A stretch of DNA of 20,046 bases from CAZHDI01 sp964531285 (GCA_964531285.1 CAZHDI010000053.1:1-20046), one strand, 5' to 3'. Positions 1 to 7,817 are shown, counted from the stretch's first letter. Translations and numbers: made by a program. Notes: a model not told the origin generated them from the sequence alone.

Positions 1-105
1 GCCGCCATCCCCGCTTGCGTTTTGCGCCAGAGTCACGCCAGTTTCGGCCCTTGGGAAGCGCGGGGTCTTGCCCGGCGCGGTGTGGAGAAGAGGGTTGCGC
101 GTTCC

Positions 106-1212
106 ATGCGGATCGAGCGCATCGTGCAGTCGCGCCATCGGCTCGCGCTGACGACGCCCATCGCGGCGCCGTGGGAGCCGGGCCCGCGCGCCCATCTCGA
201 TGTGGATCTGATCCGCGTCGAGAGCGATACGGGCCTGACCGGTGTCGCCTCGGGCCCGCCGCTGCCCGACCTCACGCCCTATCACGACCTGTTCGTCGGC
301 GCCGATCCTTTGGATCTGGAGCGTCATAACCGGATCATCGAGAGCCTGTCGTTTCATGTCGGCCCGTGCTGGCCGCTGGATCTGGCGCTCTGGGATCTGG
401 CCGGGCGCATCCATGGGCGCGCGGTCTGGCAGTTGCTCGGCGGCACCGATCCGGCCTTGCGGGTTTATGCGGCGGTGGACAGCCGTCGGCCCGCGGAGGA
501 TTTGGCCGCGCTGGCGCAGGACGTGGTCGCCGACGGCCTGCCCGCGATGGCGCTGCGGCTCGACGATCCGGACTGGGAGGCCGATCTGGCGCGCGCCGGC
601 GCCGTGCGCGAGGCCGCGGAAACCTTGATCCTGCTGGCCGATTGCGGCCAGGCCGCGCCGCTGCCCTGGCATCCCGGCGCCGCCCGTCCCCCGGAAGACA
701 CCCGCTCCCTGATCGCGGGGCTGGAGGCGCTTCAGACTTTCTGGGTCGAGGATCCGCTGCACCGGGCCGATTACAAGGGGATGCACGATCTGCGCGATGA
801 GACGGGTGTCAACATCGCCGGCGGCGGAACCGCGCGGGAACTTCATGATGTCCGCAATCTGATCGTCCGCAACGCGATCGATGTGCTGCGCGCCGATGCG
901 GCCCGGGTCGGCGGGATCACCGGTCTGTTCCCGCTCGCGCGCCGGGCAAAAGACCGCGGGCTGATGTTCTCGCCCCAGCTGGGCATGAACGGGCTGGCTC
1001 TGATGGCCAATGCCCATCTGGCCGCAGCCCTGGGGTCATGCCCGTGCCTTGCCTATCCCCTGGAGCCGCCCGGGCTCCTGCCCGATCAGCGGGACTTCCT
1101 ACTCACCGAACCGGTCCTGCCCAATGAAGAGGGCTGGCTCACCTTGAGCGACGCGCCCGGCTTCGGCATCGAGATCGACTGGGACAGGGCCGAGAATACC
1201 AGGATCGCGTGA
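106..1212 (+). CDS. Enolase-superfamily (mandelate racemase/muconate lactonizing type) protein, catalytically degenerate
   Basis: A 368-residue protein with the enolase-superfamily layout: an N-terminal capping domain (about 1-110), then a TIM-barrel domain. Barrel landmarks that remain are the first metal-ligand aspartate in LADCGQ, the second-ligand glutamate in FWVEDP, and DAARVGGITG at the end of strand 6. Family members normally abstract a proton alpha to a carboxylate using Mg2+. Here several required positions are changed. KxK on strand 2 reads A149-L-R151. The third metal ligand in IAGGE is Gly241. The catalytic His of the SPH motif is Gln291 (FSPQLG). The Glu of LEYP is Ala316 (LAYP). 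Start: the frame is open to the window edge, but ATG 106 gives the typical MRIERI beginning and follows GGAG/AGAGGG at 84-94. It is convergent with the acyl-CoA dehydrogenase gene. The fold assignment is firm. Normal enzymatic activity is doubtful and the substrate is unknown. Confidence 0.85.
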   Translation: MRIERIVQSRHRLALTTPIAAPWEPGPRAHLDVDLIRVESDTGLTGVASGPPLPDLTPYHDLFVGADPLDLERHNRIIESLSFHVGPCWPLDLALWDLAGRIHGRAVWQLLGGTDPALRVYAAVDSRRPAEDLAALAQDVVADGLPAMALRLDDPDWEADLARAGAVREAAETLILLADCGQAAPLPWHPGAARPPEDTRSLIAGLEALQTFWVEDPLHRADYKGMHDLRDETGVNIAGGGTARELHDVRNLIVRNAIDVLRADAARVGGITGLFPLARRAKDRGLMFSPQLGMNGLALMANAHLAAALGSCPCLAYPLEPPGLLPDQRDFLLTEPVLPNEEGWLTLSDAPGFGIEIDWDRAENTRIA

Positions 1213-1218
1213 TCCTGG
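1199..1218. terminator. Hairpin between convergent genes, possible bidirectional terminator
   Basis: A perfect 8-bp inverted repeat (CCAGGATC / GATCCTGG) with the 4-nt loop GCGT. It spans the TGA stop of the plus-strand gene and lies 4 nt from the stop of the minus-strand gene. Neither side has a real U-tract, so termination may be weak or factor-assisted. Confidence 0.45.
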
Positions 1219-1222
1219 GGGC

Positions 1223-2389
1223 TCAATAGGATTTCGGAAGGCCGAGTTCGTTCTGCGCCAGATAATTCAAAATCATCTCGGTACTGACGGGCGCGATGCG
1301 GGTGATCATCACCTCACGGAAATAACGCTCCACGTCATATTCTTTGGCATAGCCCATGCCGCCATGGGCCAGCACCGCGCGCTCGCAGGCCGCGAACCCG
1401 GCTTCGGACCCTAACAGCTTGGCTGCATTGGCTTCCGACCCGCAGGGCTGGCCAGAGTCGTAGAGCGCGGCGGCTTTGTAGCACATCATCTCAGCGGCCT
1501 CGAGTTCGGCCCAACTGCGCGCCAGCGGATGCGCGACCCCCTGGTTTTGGCCGATGGGTCGTCCGAACACGACACGTTCCTTGGCGTAGACGGCGGCTTT
1601 GGCAAGCGCCGCCCGGCCGATGCCCACCGCCTCGATGCCGAACAGCACCCGTTCCGGGTTCAGACCATGGAGAAGATATTTGAACCCCTCGCCTTCCTCG
1701 CCGACCCGGTCCTCCAGCGGCACCCGCAACCCGTCGATGAACACCGTGTTGCACTCCACCGAGGTGCGGCCCATTTTCGGGATCACCCGCGCATCGACGA
1801 AATTGCGGTCCATGTCGGTGTAGAACAGGGTCATGCCCTGGGTCGGCTTGGCGCATTGGTCGCGCGGCGTGGTGCGTGCGATGATCAGGATCTTGTTGGC
1901 GGTCTGAGCCGTGGTGGTCCAAATCTTCCGTCCCGAGATCACATAGCCGTTGCCGTCGCGCTCGGCCTTGGTCTCGATGCTGGACGTGTCGAGACCCGAA
2001 TTGGGCTCGGTCACCCCGAAACACATCCGGTCTTCGCCCGAGATGATTCGTGGCAGATGCACCGTACGCTGTTCTTCCGTCCCGTGAACGAGCAGGGGCA
2101 TGGGGCCGAACAGATTCACATGGATCGACGAGGCGCCCTGGAGCGCGGCGCCCGAGGCCGCGACGGTGTGCATCATCAACGCGGTTTCGGTCACGCCAAG
2201 GCCGGCGCCGCCGACCTCTTCGGGCATGGCGATCCCCATCCAGCCGCCGGCCGCCATGGCGGCGACGAACTCTTCGGGAAACACCCCGTCCTTGTCGCGG
2301 GCGCGCCAATACTCGTCATCGAACTGGGCGCAGATCCGCCCGACCGCATCGACAATGGCCTGCTGATCATCCGTAAGCGAAAAATCCAT
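1223..2389 (-). CDS. Acyl-CoA dehydrogenase (FAD-dependent), IVD/long-chain-like active site
   Basis: A 388-residue, full-length acyl-CoA dehydrogenase, which oxidises an acyl-CoA to the trans-2-enoyl-CoA and passes electrons to electron-transfer flavoprotein. Visible family motifs are FGVTEPNSGLDTS (124-136, flavin/substrate loop), GRKIWTTTA (153-161), RVVFGRPIGQNQGV (272-285) and AHGGMGY (341-347). The C-terminal YEGT-type glutamate of medium-chain enzymes is absent; the segment reads IAPVSTEM. A glutamate in GLNPER (Glu246) sits where isovaleryl-CoA and long-chain dehydrogenases carry their catalytic base on helix G. AGGAGG at 2401-2406 lies 11 nt before the start. It is the last of four co-directional genes, 78 bp after the antiporter gene. 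Substrate chain length cannot be read from the sequence; a short branched or straight chain is plausible given the ilvA gene upstream. Confidence 0.93.
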   Translation of the reverse strand: MDFSLTDDQQAIVDAVGRICAQFDDEYWRARDKDGVFPEEFVAAMAAGGWMGIAMPEEVGGAGLGVTETALMMHTVAASGAALQGASSIHVNLFGPMPLLVHGTEEQRTVHLPRIISGEDRMCFGVTEPNSGLDTSSIETKAERDGNGYVISGRKIWTTTAQTANKILIIARTTPRDQCAKPTQGMTLFYTDMDRNFVDARVIPKMGRTSVECNTVFIDGLRVPLEDRVGEEGEGFKYLLHGLNPERVLFGIEAVGIGRAALAKAAVYAKERVVFGRPIGQNQGVAHPLARSWAELEAAEMMCYKAAALYDSGQPCGSEANAAKLLGSEAGFAACERAVLAHGGMGYAKEYDVERYFREVMITRIAPVSTEMILNYLAQNELGLPKSY

Positions 2390-2467
2390 GGAACAACGAA
2401 CCTCCTGAGGCCCCTTAAGGGCAATGCACCGGACGGCGCATGCCCCGGGTGCCGGGCGGGCCTGGAA

Positions 2468-3481
2468 CTAAAGCGGCAGGATCTCGGGACGGATCCCGGC
2501 GAAGAACAGCCCGATATAAACCAGATAGGCCAGGAACATGATCGCCCCTTCGATCCGGTTGAGTTTGCGCCCTTCGATGAGAAAGGCCAGGAACACCACC
2601 GCGACCCCCAGCACCACGAAGAGATCATAGACCCCGAATTCGCGGGCAATAGCGATGGGGTGAAACAGCGCGGTAATGCCGAGCACAGCCAGGATGTTAA
2701 AGATATTGCTCCCCACCACGCTGCCAAGCGCGAGTTGGGGATGGCCCCGCATGGCCGCGATCGATACGGCCGCCAGTTCCGGCACGGACGTGCCAAAGGC
2801 CACGAGGGTCACGCCGATGGTGGCCTCCGAAACGCCCGCGTCGCGCGCGATGAATTCGGCCCCATAGAGCAGCGCATTGGCGCCGAGCAGCAGCCCGGCG
2901 AGCCCGGCAAGAAGATAGAGGCTGTGGCGCAGCAGCCGGCCCGGGCGGTTCTGGACCAGCTTGCCGCGGTTCAGGATCCCGGGGGACGGCTCGGGTTTGC
3001 GCCGTTCGGTGAAATAGGAATAGAGGATGTACAGCACCAGACCGCCGACCAGAACGAGGCCTGCCGTCTGGGTGATCGTTCCGCCGGGCTGACGCGAGAG
3101 CCACAGCAGGAAGATCGTCGCGGCCAGCATGACCACACCATCGCGCCAGACCACGTTATGGCGCATGGCGATGGGATGGATCATGGCGCCGACGCCGAGC
3201 ACCAGCAGGATGTTCGCGATGTTCGAGCCGATGACATTGCCCACGGCAATGTCCGGCGTTTCGGCGAACACCGCGCGCATGGACACCACAAGCTCCGGCG
3301 ACGAGGTGCCGAAGGCGATCACGACGAGCCCAACCAGCAGTTCGGAGACACCGATATCCCGCGCCAGGCAGGTCGCGCCGCGCACGACGAGATCCCCGGC
3401 GACAAACAGCAGCGCAAAGCCCGCAAGCGCAAAAACCCAGGCTTCCAGCAGGCCGCCGCCCAGCAGTCCTTCACCCCACAT
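2468..3481 (-). CDS. Ca2+/cation antiporter, CaCA family (YrbG-like Na+/Ca2+ exchanger)
   Basis: A 337-residue inner-membrane protein with about 10 hydrophobic segments and the internal duplication typical of CaCA exchangers. Alpha-repeat 1 has AFGTSSPEL (56-64) and GNVIGSN (81-87). Alpha-repeat 2 has AFGTSVPEL (228-236) and GSVVGSN (253-259). Glu63 and Glu235 are the central ion-binding acids. The family exchanges Ca2+ (sometimes other cations) for Na+ or H+. The linker between halves (about 160-182) is short and basic. A purine-rich AGAAGGGG stretch precedes ATG 3481. The gene lies 50 bp after thiO and 78 bp before the dehydrogenase gene, so co-transcription is likely. Which ions are exchanged cannot be read from the sequence. 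It is a useful intact reference for the degenerate relative at 16098-17876. Confidence 0.93.
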   Translation of the reverse strand: MWGEGLLGGGLLEAWVFALAGFALLFVAGDLVVRGATCLARDIGVSELLVGLVVIAFGTSSPELVVSMRAVFAETPDIAVGNVIGSNIANILLVLGVGAMIHPIAMRHNVVWRDGVVMLAATIFLLWLSRQPGGTITQTAGLVLVGGLVLYILYSYFTERRKPEPSPGILNRGKLVQNRPGRLLRHSLYLLAGLAGLLLGANALLYGAEFIARDAGVSEATIGVTLVAFGTSVPELAAVSIAAMRGHPQLALGSVVGSNIFNILAVLGITALFHPIAIAREFGVYDLFVVLGVAVVFLAFLIEGRKLNRIEGAIMFLAYLVYIGLFFAGIRPEILPL

Positions 3482-3531
3482 GATGTCGTCCCCTTCTGGC
3501 TCGCACCCGCTCCGCCCTTGGTTCTACAGGA

Positions 3532-4689
3532 TTAGGGGCGCGGCCCGCCAGCAGTCCGGGCCGGCTGCTGGGCCGGGCTGCGAAACCGGCCTGGACGGAA
3601 GGCGCCGATGTCGAGCCGGGGCGCGCGGCCCAGGGTAAGGTCGGCGACAAGTTCCGCCGTGACCGGCGCCAAAAGGATGCCGTTGCGGTGATGGCCGGTG
3701 GCGACCGTCAGACCCTCGAGCGCGGTCTTGCCGATGATCGGCAGACCATCGGGCGCGGTCGGACGGAACCCGGTCCAGGCCTCGCTCATGGCAAAGCCGC
3801 TGGCGGCGGGAAGTGCGCGCGCCGCGCCATTGAGCAAACCGGCCAGACCGCCCGCGGTCAGCGTGCCGTCGAACCCGACATCCTCGCTGGTCGCGCCCAC
3901 GACGAATGTGCCGCCCTCGCGCGCCACGCCGTAGATCCCGGCCGCCCACAAGACCGGCCCCGGTGCCGGCACCCGGCTGGCATCCCAGTGCAGGGCCGCC
4001 ATCTGGCCCTTGATGGGGCGGACCGGCAGAGCGAGATCCGCCGGCAGACCGGCCAGATCGCCGCTCCAGGCCCCCGCCGCAAGGACGGCGCCGTCCACTT
4101 CGATTCGGTCCCGGTTGGTCAAAACCGCCCGGACCCGGCCGCCGCGCGGCTCGATGCCCAGGACGCGGCAATGGGATCGCAGCGCAACGCCCGACGCCTG
4201 GACCGCATCCAAAAGCGCACGCACGAGCGCCCGGTTGTCCACCTTGCCGTCACGCGGGCTGAACACGCCGCCGCTGACATCCGGCGCGATGGCCGGAACA
4301 AGCCGGCGCACCGCGGCGCGATCGAGCCATTCCAGATCGCTGCCGTCGGTCCGGCGGCGCAGCAGGGCCCCGCGCCAGACCCGTTCCTCGGCCTCATCGA
4401 ATACCGCGACCAGCGTGCCGTCGTTGCGCAGGCCGACATCGAGGCCGGTCGCCGATTGCAGCGCGGCGGCAAAGCCCGGCCAGCGCGCCTGACTGGCCCG
4501 CGCGAAGGCCAGAAACCGGGAATCGTCGGATTCATGTTCCACATGGGCGGCCAGCATGCCCGCCGCCGCCCAACTCGCGCCGTGGCCAGGGTCCCGGGCA
4601 TCCAGCACAATCACGTCGGCGCCGGCCCGCGCCAGATACCAGGCGCTTGCCAGTCCGATAACCCCGCCGCCGATGACCGCAATTCTCAT
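3532..4689 (-). CDS. thiO: FAD-dependent glycine/D-amino-acid oxidase, ThiO-like
   Basis: A 385-residue DAO-family flavoprotein. The N-terminal dinucleotide-binding motif is VIGGGVIGLASA (5-16), followed by the ribose-binding acid in VIVLDA (Asp30) and HGASWAAAGMLA (36-47), close to the ThiO consensus. The C-terminal part has TGFRPTAPDGLPIIG (306-320, Arg309) and GHHRNGILLAP (332-342, Arg335), the usual ThiO substrate-carboxylate and flavin region. ThiO oxidises glycine to iminoacetate/glyoxylate with H2O2 and feeds thiamine thiazole synthesis, but no other thi gene lies in this window. Beside threonine ammonia-lyase it could equally be a catabolic glycine, sarcosine or D-amino-acid oxidase. 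It starts at ATG 4689 after AAGG. The last 15 or so residues are a Pro/Arg/Ala-rich tail. Family certain, substrate moderately so. Confidence 0.88.
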   Translation of the reverse strand: MRIAVIGGGVIGLASAWYLARAGADVIVLDARDPGHGASWAAAGMLAAHVEHESDDSRFLAFARASQARWPGFAAALQSATGLDVGLRNDGTLVAVFDEAEERVWRGALLRRRTDGSDLEWLDRAAVRRLVPAIAPDVSGGVFSPRDGKVDNRALVRALLDAVQASGVALRSHCRVLGIEPRGGRVRAVLTNRDRIEVDGAVLAAGAWSGDLAGLPADLALPVRPIKGQMAALHWDASRVPAPGPVLWAAGIYGVAREGGTFVVGATSEDVGFDGTLTAGGLAGLLNGAARALPAASGFAMSEAWTGFRPTAPDGLPIIGKTALEGLTVATGHHRNGILLAPVTAELVADLTLGRAPRLDIGAFRPGRFRSPAQQPARTAGGPRP

Positions 4690-4756
4690 CTGCCTTGCCC
4701 CTGCTTCGATCCGGTCCTCACGCCGCCGCTCAGTCTACACGTTTGAGCGCCCGGCG

Positions 4757-5986
4757 TTACAGCGCGCCGCGTGACACCGCGCTGCCCAAATGGCGCACAA
4801 TGAACCCGTCGCGCACCATGCGCGCCATGATCTCGCGCACCTGATCCACATCCCGCGCCTCGATGGTGAGTTCCAGGGTGGCGTGCTTGGCCGAGAGTTC
4901 AAGCGACATGCGGTGGTGGGCCACATCGATGACCGAACAGCCGTGATCGGCGACAATGGTCGCGACCTTGGCCAGTTGGCCGGGCTGATCCGGGATCTCG
5001 ACGCCGATTTTGGCGATCCGCCCGTCCCGCGACAACTCTCGCATGATCACCGAGGCCAGGAGCCGCGGATCGATATTGCCGCCGCAAATGGGAATGCCGA
5101 CGCTGCGGCCCCGGAACAACTCCGGGCGCGCCAGGAGCGCCGCGAGCCCCGCCGCCCCGGCGCCTTCGGCCACGGTTTTCTCGATGGTCAAAAGCAGATT
5201 GATCGCCCGCTCCAGTTCACTTTCAGTGACCAGAACCACATCGTCCACATGGGTGCGGGCAATGGCGAGCGTGCGCGCGCCCACATGCTTGACCGCGATG
5301 CCTTCGGCGATGGTGGTGCCGCCGCAATGGGGTTCTTCCCCGCGCAGACATTGGAGAAGTGCCGGATACAGCGCAGCCTGGACCCCGACAATGCGGATAT
5401 CCGGCTTCAGGGTCTTGGCCGCCACGGACATCCCGCCGATCAGCCCGCCGCCGCCGACCGGAACCGCCAGCATGTCGAGATGCGGATTGGCCTCCAACAT
5501 CTCCAGCGCCAGCGTGCCCTGCCCGGCGATGACATGATCGTCGTCATAAGGATGCACGAAGGTCAGCCCCTCGCGTTCCGCCAGATCGTGGGCATAGTCG
5601 GACGCTTCGGCGAGGGTTTCGCCTTCCAGCACAATGCGCGCCTGGAAATGGGCGGTCTGGCGCACCTTCACATTCGGCGTGTGGCTGGGCATCACGATGG
5701 TCGCCGGAATACCAAGACGCTGGGCGTGATACGCCACCCCTTGTGCATGGTTACCCGCCGACATGGCGATGACCCCGGCCCCGCGCTGATCCGCGTTGAG
5801 GCTCAACAGCTTGTTCAGCGCGCCGCGCTCCTTGAACGAGGCGGTGAACTGCAAATTCTCGAATTTCAGCCAGACATCCGCGCCCAGCAGATTGGACAGG
5901 GTCCGCGACTGATGGAACGGCGTCGATTCGACCGCATGGGCGATGGCGCTGCGGGCGGCTTCGATTTCAGCGAGCGTGATGGACAT
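4757..5986 (-). CDS. ilvA: Threonine ammonia-lyase (threonine dehydratase) with C-terminal ACT domain
   Basis: A 409-residue fold-type II PLP enzyme that converts L-threonine to 2-oxobutanoate and ammonia, the entry to isoleucine synthesis or threonine catabolism. Seen are the PLP lysine in SFKERGALN (Lys52), SAGNHAQG (76-83), the phosphate-binding loop GGGGLIGG (178-185) and CGGNID (301-306). A C-terminal ACT domain (about 327-400, starting GVEIPDQPGQLAK) is a probable allosteric amino-acid sensor. The length fits the about 400-residue single-ACT form rather than the about 510-residue E. coli IlvA. Start: the frame extends to 6040, but Met at 5986 (MSITLAEIEAAR) is where homologues begin; the extra 18 residues are Pro/Arg-rich and unlike the family. 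It is the first gene of the four-gene minus-strand run and diverges from the gene at 6152. Confidence 0.93.
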   Translation of the reverse strand: MSITLAEIEAARSAIAHAVESTPFHQSRTLSNLLGADVWLKFENLQFTASFKERGALNKLLSLNADQRGAGVIAMSAGNHAQGVAYHAQRLGIPATIVMPSHTPNVKVRQTAHFQARIVLEGETLAEASDYAHDLAEREGLTFVHPYDDDHVIAGQGTLALEMLEANPHLDMLAVPVGGGGLIGGMSVAAKTLKPDIRIVGVQAALYPALLQCLRGEEPHCGGTTIAEGIAVKHVGARTLAIARTHVDDVVLVTESELERAINLLLTIEKTVAEGAGAAGLAALLARPELFRGRSVGIPICGGNIDPRLLASVIMRELSRDGRIAKIGVEIPDQPGQLAKVATIVADHGCSVIDVAHHRMSLELSAKHATLELTIEARDVDQVREIMARMVRDGFIVRHLGSAVSRGAL

Positions 5987-6151
5987 GACGACGGGCAGCC
6001 TCGGGTGTTCACGTTTGGGGGACGGCCGGGCCGGCGACACAGTCTCGGCTCATTTGGTGCCCCACGATGCCCCGATTGCGGGACGAATGAGCTTAACACC
6101 CCCGGCGACCCCGAGTCTTTCGGCCCGGACGCTCAGGAAAGGAGCCCCAAG
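5987..6151. promoter_or_regulatory. Divergent intergenic region between ilvA and a secreted-protein gene
   Basis: About 165 bp must hold the promoters of both divergent genes. It contains a spaced perfect inverted repeat, GCTCATT (6048-6054) and AATGAGC (6086-6092), with 31 bp between arms, a possible operator pair. No clear -35/-10 boxes could be assigned. Confidence 0.4.
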
Positions 6152-6733
6152 ATGACGCTGACATCCCGAACGGCATTCAACCGAATGGCATCCACAATGG
6201 CACCGCCGGCCACCCCCTGGCTGCGTCTGACCGCCTTTGCCCTGATGGCCGGCCTGATCGCGGCGGCCCCTCAGGCCGTGCGGGCCGATGAACCGGCGGA
6301 CCAGACCGAAGAAACGGACACGGACACCGACAAGGACGAGAAGAAAACCTATCCCGAGCCGCGCCGCGACTGCATGAGCGTTCGGTTCCTGAACAACTAC
6401 AAGGTCATCGACCGGCGCCACGCCCTGTTCTTCGAGAGCCGCAGTCGGCCCTATCTGGTGACCTTCGCGTCCTCATGCTTTGGCCTGCGCTCCAGTTTCC
6501 AGATCAAGACCGCCTCGCGCACCGGTGAGATCTGCGGGTTCGCCGGCGAGCGCATCATTGTCGGGCGCGGCGCCACCGCGGAGCGCTGTCTGGTGCGGTC
6601 GGTCGAACGTGTGGAAAGCGAAGAGGCCGCCCGCTACTGGATCGCCAAACGTGCCGGTGAGGACCATCCGGACGAAGCCGAAGACGACACGGACCACGAG
6701 GATGACGCTGACGGCGAGGATAACGCGTCCTAG
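6152..6733 (+). CDS. Small secreted four-cysteine protein, DUF6491-like
   Basis: A 193-residue exported protein of unknown function. A long N-terminal signal peptide (hydrophobic LTAFALMAGLIAAAP, about 27-40, cleavage near AVRA-DE) precedes an acidic Asp/Glu/Thr linker (46-64). The compact core (70-150) has four cysteines (74, 109, 128, 146), probably two disulfides. A second very acidic Asp/Glu/His tail runs from about 169 to 192. The core pattern (RDC..VRFLNNYKVID, then FASSCFGL, EICGFAGERI, ERCLV) recalls the DUF6491 family by eye; this is tentative. Start at 6152 is supported by AGGAAAGGAG at 6135-6144, 7 nt away; Met at 6185 is a weaker alternative. The two acidic segments could bind cations. 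It is divergent from ilvA and followed about 200 bp later by the acyltransferase gene. Confidence 0.8.
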   Translation: MTLTSRTAFNRMASTMAPPATPWLRLTAFALMAGLIAAAPQAVRADEPADQTEETDTDTDKDEKKTYPEPRRDCMSVRFLNNYKVIDRRHALFFESRSRPYLVTFASSCFGLRSSFQIKTASRTGEICGFAGERIIVGRGATAERCLVRSVERVESEEAARYWIAKRAGEDHPDEAEDDTDHEDDADGEDNAS

Positions 6734-6935
6734 AATGTGTGACCGCTAGATGCCGAGACGCGGGGCCGGACACGGGGCCTCATGCCGGGTGTCCGACGCC
6801 CTCGCCTTCGGCACCGCAATATATTTCTAACCAATTCGCCTCTTTTCAGTGTTTCGATAATCGGCTCAAAGTAGAGGTTTGGGTGTTCTGTTTTCGCGGA
6901 GGGCTCCCCACCCTCCGCCGTTCCGCGATGGTGCT
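6734..6935 (+). promoter_or_regulatory. Intergenic region with AT-rich probable promoter and 5'-leader hairpin
   Basis: An inverted repeat (CGGACAC 6767-6773 / GTGTCCG 6789-6795) follows the upstream gene and may end its transcript, though no U-tract follows. An unusually AT-rich stretch (about 6816-6880) is the likely promoter of the acyltransferase gene. A perfect 8-bp hairpin, GCGGAGGG (6896-6903) / CCCTCCGC (6911-6918) with a 7-nt loop, ends 17 nt before ATG 6936. Confidence 0.4.
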
Positions 6936-7817
6936 ATGCCCCAGTCTCTCAGTCTTGCCCCCGAGCATGCCGATCCCTTCGCCATGGAAGAGGATGGCCT
7001 GCCCTATTTCAGCTATGCCGCGCCCGATGACGGGCTGATCAAGCGCCAGCTCATTCAGGTGATCGAACGCCTGACCGGGCAGCCGCGCCTCAAGGCCATG
7101 TATCTGGAGAACCGCCGGGCGCCGCGCGAGGGCGAGAGCTTCTGGGCGGCCGCCATCCGGCATCTGGAGTTGACCATCCGCTGCAACGAGGCCGGCCTGG
7201 CCCGCATTCCGCGCGAGGGGCCTCTGGTCGTGGTCGCGAACCACCCTTACGGCGTTCTTGACGGCATCGTGCTCAGCTATCTGCTGTCGACCCAGCGCAG
7301 CGAATTCAAGATCCTCACCAATTCGGTGCTGTACCGGGCGCCCGAATTGCGGCCGTTCCTGCTGCCGGTGGATTTCTCGGAGACCCGGGAGGCCGTGGCG
7401 ACCAATCTGCGCACACGCGCCGAATCCCGGCAGATCCTCAAGGCTGGCGGCACCATCGTCATCTTCCCTGGCGGGACCGTCTCAACCGCGCCGACCCTGT
7501 TCGGCCGCGCCGAAGATCCCGAATGGAAGCCCTTCACCGGGCGTCTGGTGCTGGAATCCCAGGCCACCGTGGTGCCGGTCCATTTCCAGGGGCAGAACAG
7601 CCGGCTGTTCCAGATCGCCAGTCATATCAGCCCGACGCTGCGCATCGCGCTCTTGTTCAAGGAGGTCGCGGACCGCATCGGCACCGATATCGGCCTGACC
7701 GTCGGCGCGCCCATTCCGTTTACCGACCTTCAGTCCATGACGGATCGACGTGCGTTGACCGAGCATCTGCGGGCGCTGACCTATGCCCTTGGCGAGGCGC
7801 CCCCGCCCGCGGCCTGA
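6936..7817 (+). CDS. PlsC-like lysophospholipid/1-acylglycerol-type acyltransferase
   Basis: A 293-residue glycerolipid-type acyltransferase. Motif I is VVVANHPYGVLDG (98-110), with five rather than four residues between His103 and Asp109, the form seen in the NHPxGxLDG branch near the ornithine-lipid/hemolysin-like acyltransferases. Motif III is FPGGTVS (177-183), where the usual FPEG glutamate is Gly. Motif IV is VVPVHFQGQNS (212-222). The family transfers an acyl chain from acyl-ACP or acyl-CoA to a lipid hydroxyl at the inner-membrane face; no transmembrane segment is obvious, so it is probably peripheral. The start is uncertain: ATG 6936 has no good Shine-Dalgarno nearby and TTG 6879 would add 19 residues unlike the family; 6984 is another option. 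The stop codon lies inside the first unit of the tandem repeat at the scaffold gap. Confidence 0.85.
   Translation: MPQSLSLAPEHADPFAMEEDGLPYFSYAAPDDGLIKRQLIQVIERLTGQPRLKAMYLENRRAPREGESFWAAAIRHLELTIRCNEAGLARIPREGPLVVVANHPYGVLDGIVLSYLLSTQRSEFKILTNSVLYRAPELRPFLLPVDFSETREAVATNLRTRAESRQILKAGGTIVIFPGGTVSTAPTLFGRAEDPEWKPFTGRLVLESQATVVPVHFQGQNSRLFQIASHISPTLRIALLFKEVADRIGTDIGLTVGAPIPFTDLQSMTDRRALTEHLRALTYALGEAPPPAA

Noticed and set aside
1529..3535. Plus-strand open frame of 668 codons
   Set aside because: It runs antisense through the acyl-CoA dehydrogenase and antiporter genes, has no family motif and is rich in Arg/Gly/His/Asp, the usual mirror image of GC-rich genes.
3532..4689. Part of a thiamine synthesis cluster
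   Set aside because: No thiS, thiG, thiE or thiC neighbour is present, so only the oxidase family is claimed.
3688..4746. Plus-strand open frame of 352 codons
   Set aside because: Shadow of the thiO-like gene.
4790..6151. Long N-terminal extension of the secreted gene at 6152
   Set aside because: The open frame continues upstream, but only as an antisense shadow of ilvA; the signal peptide and ribosome site place the true start at 6152.
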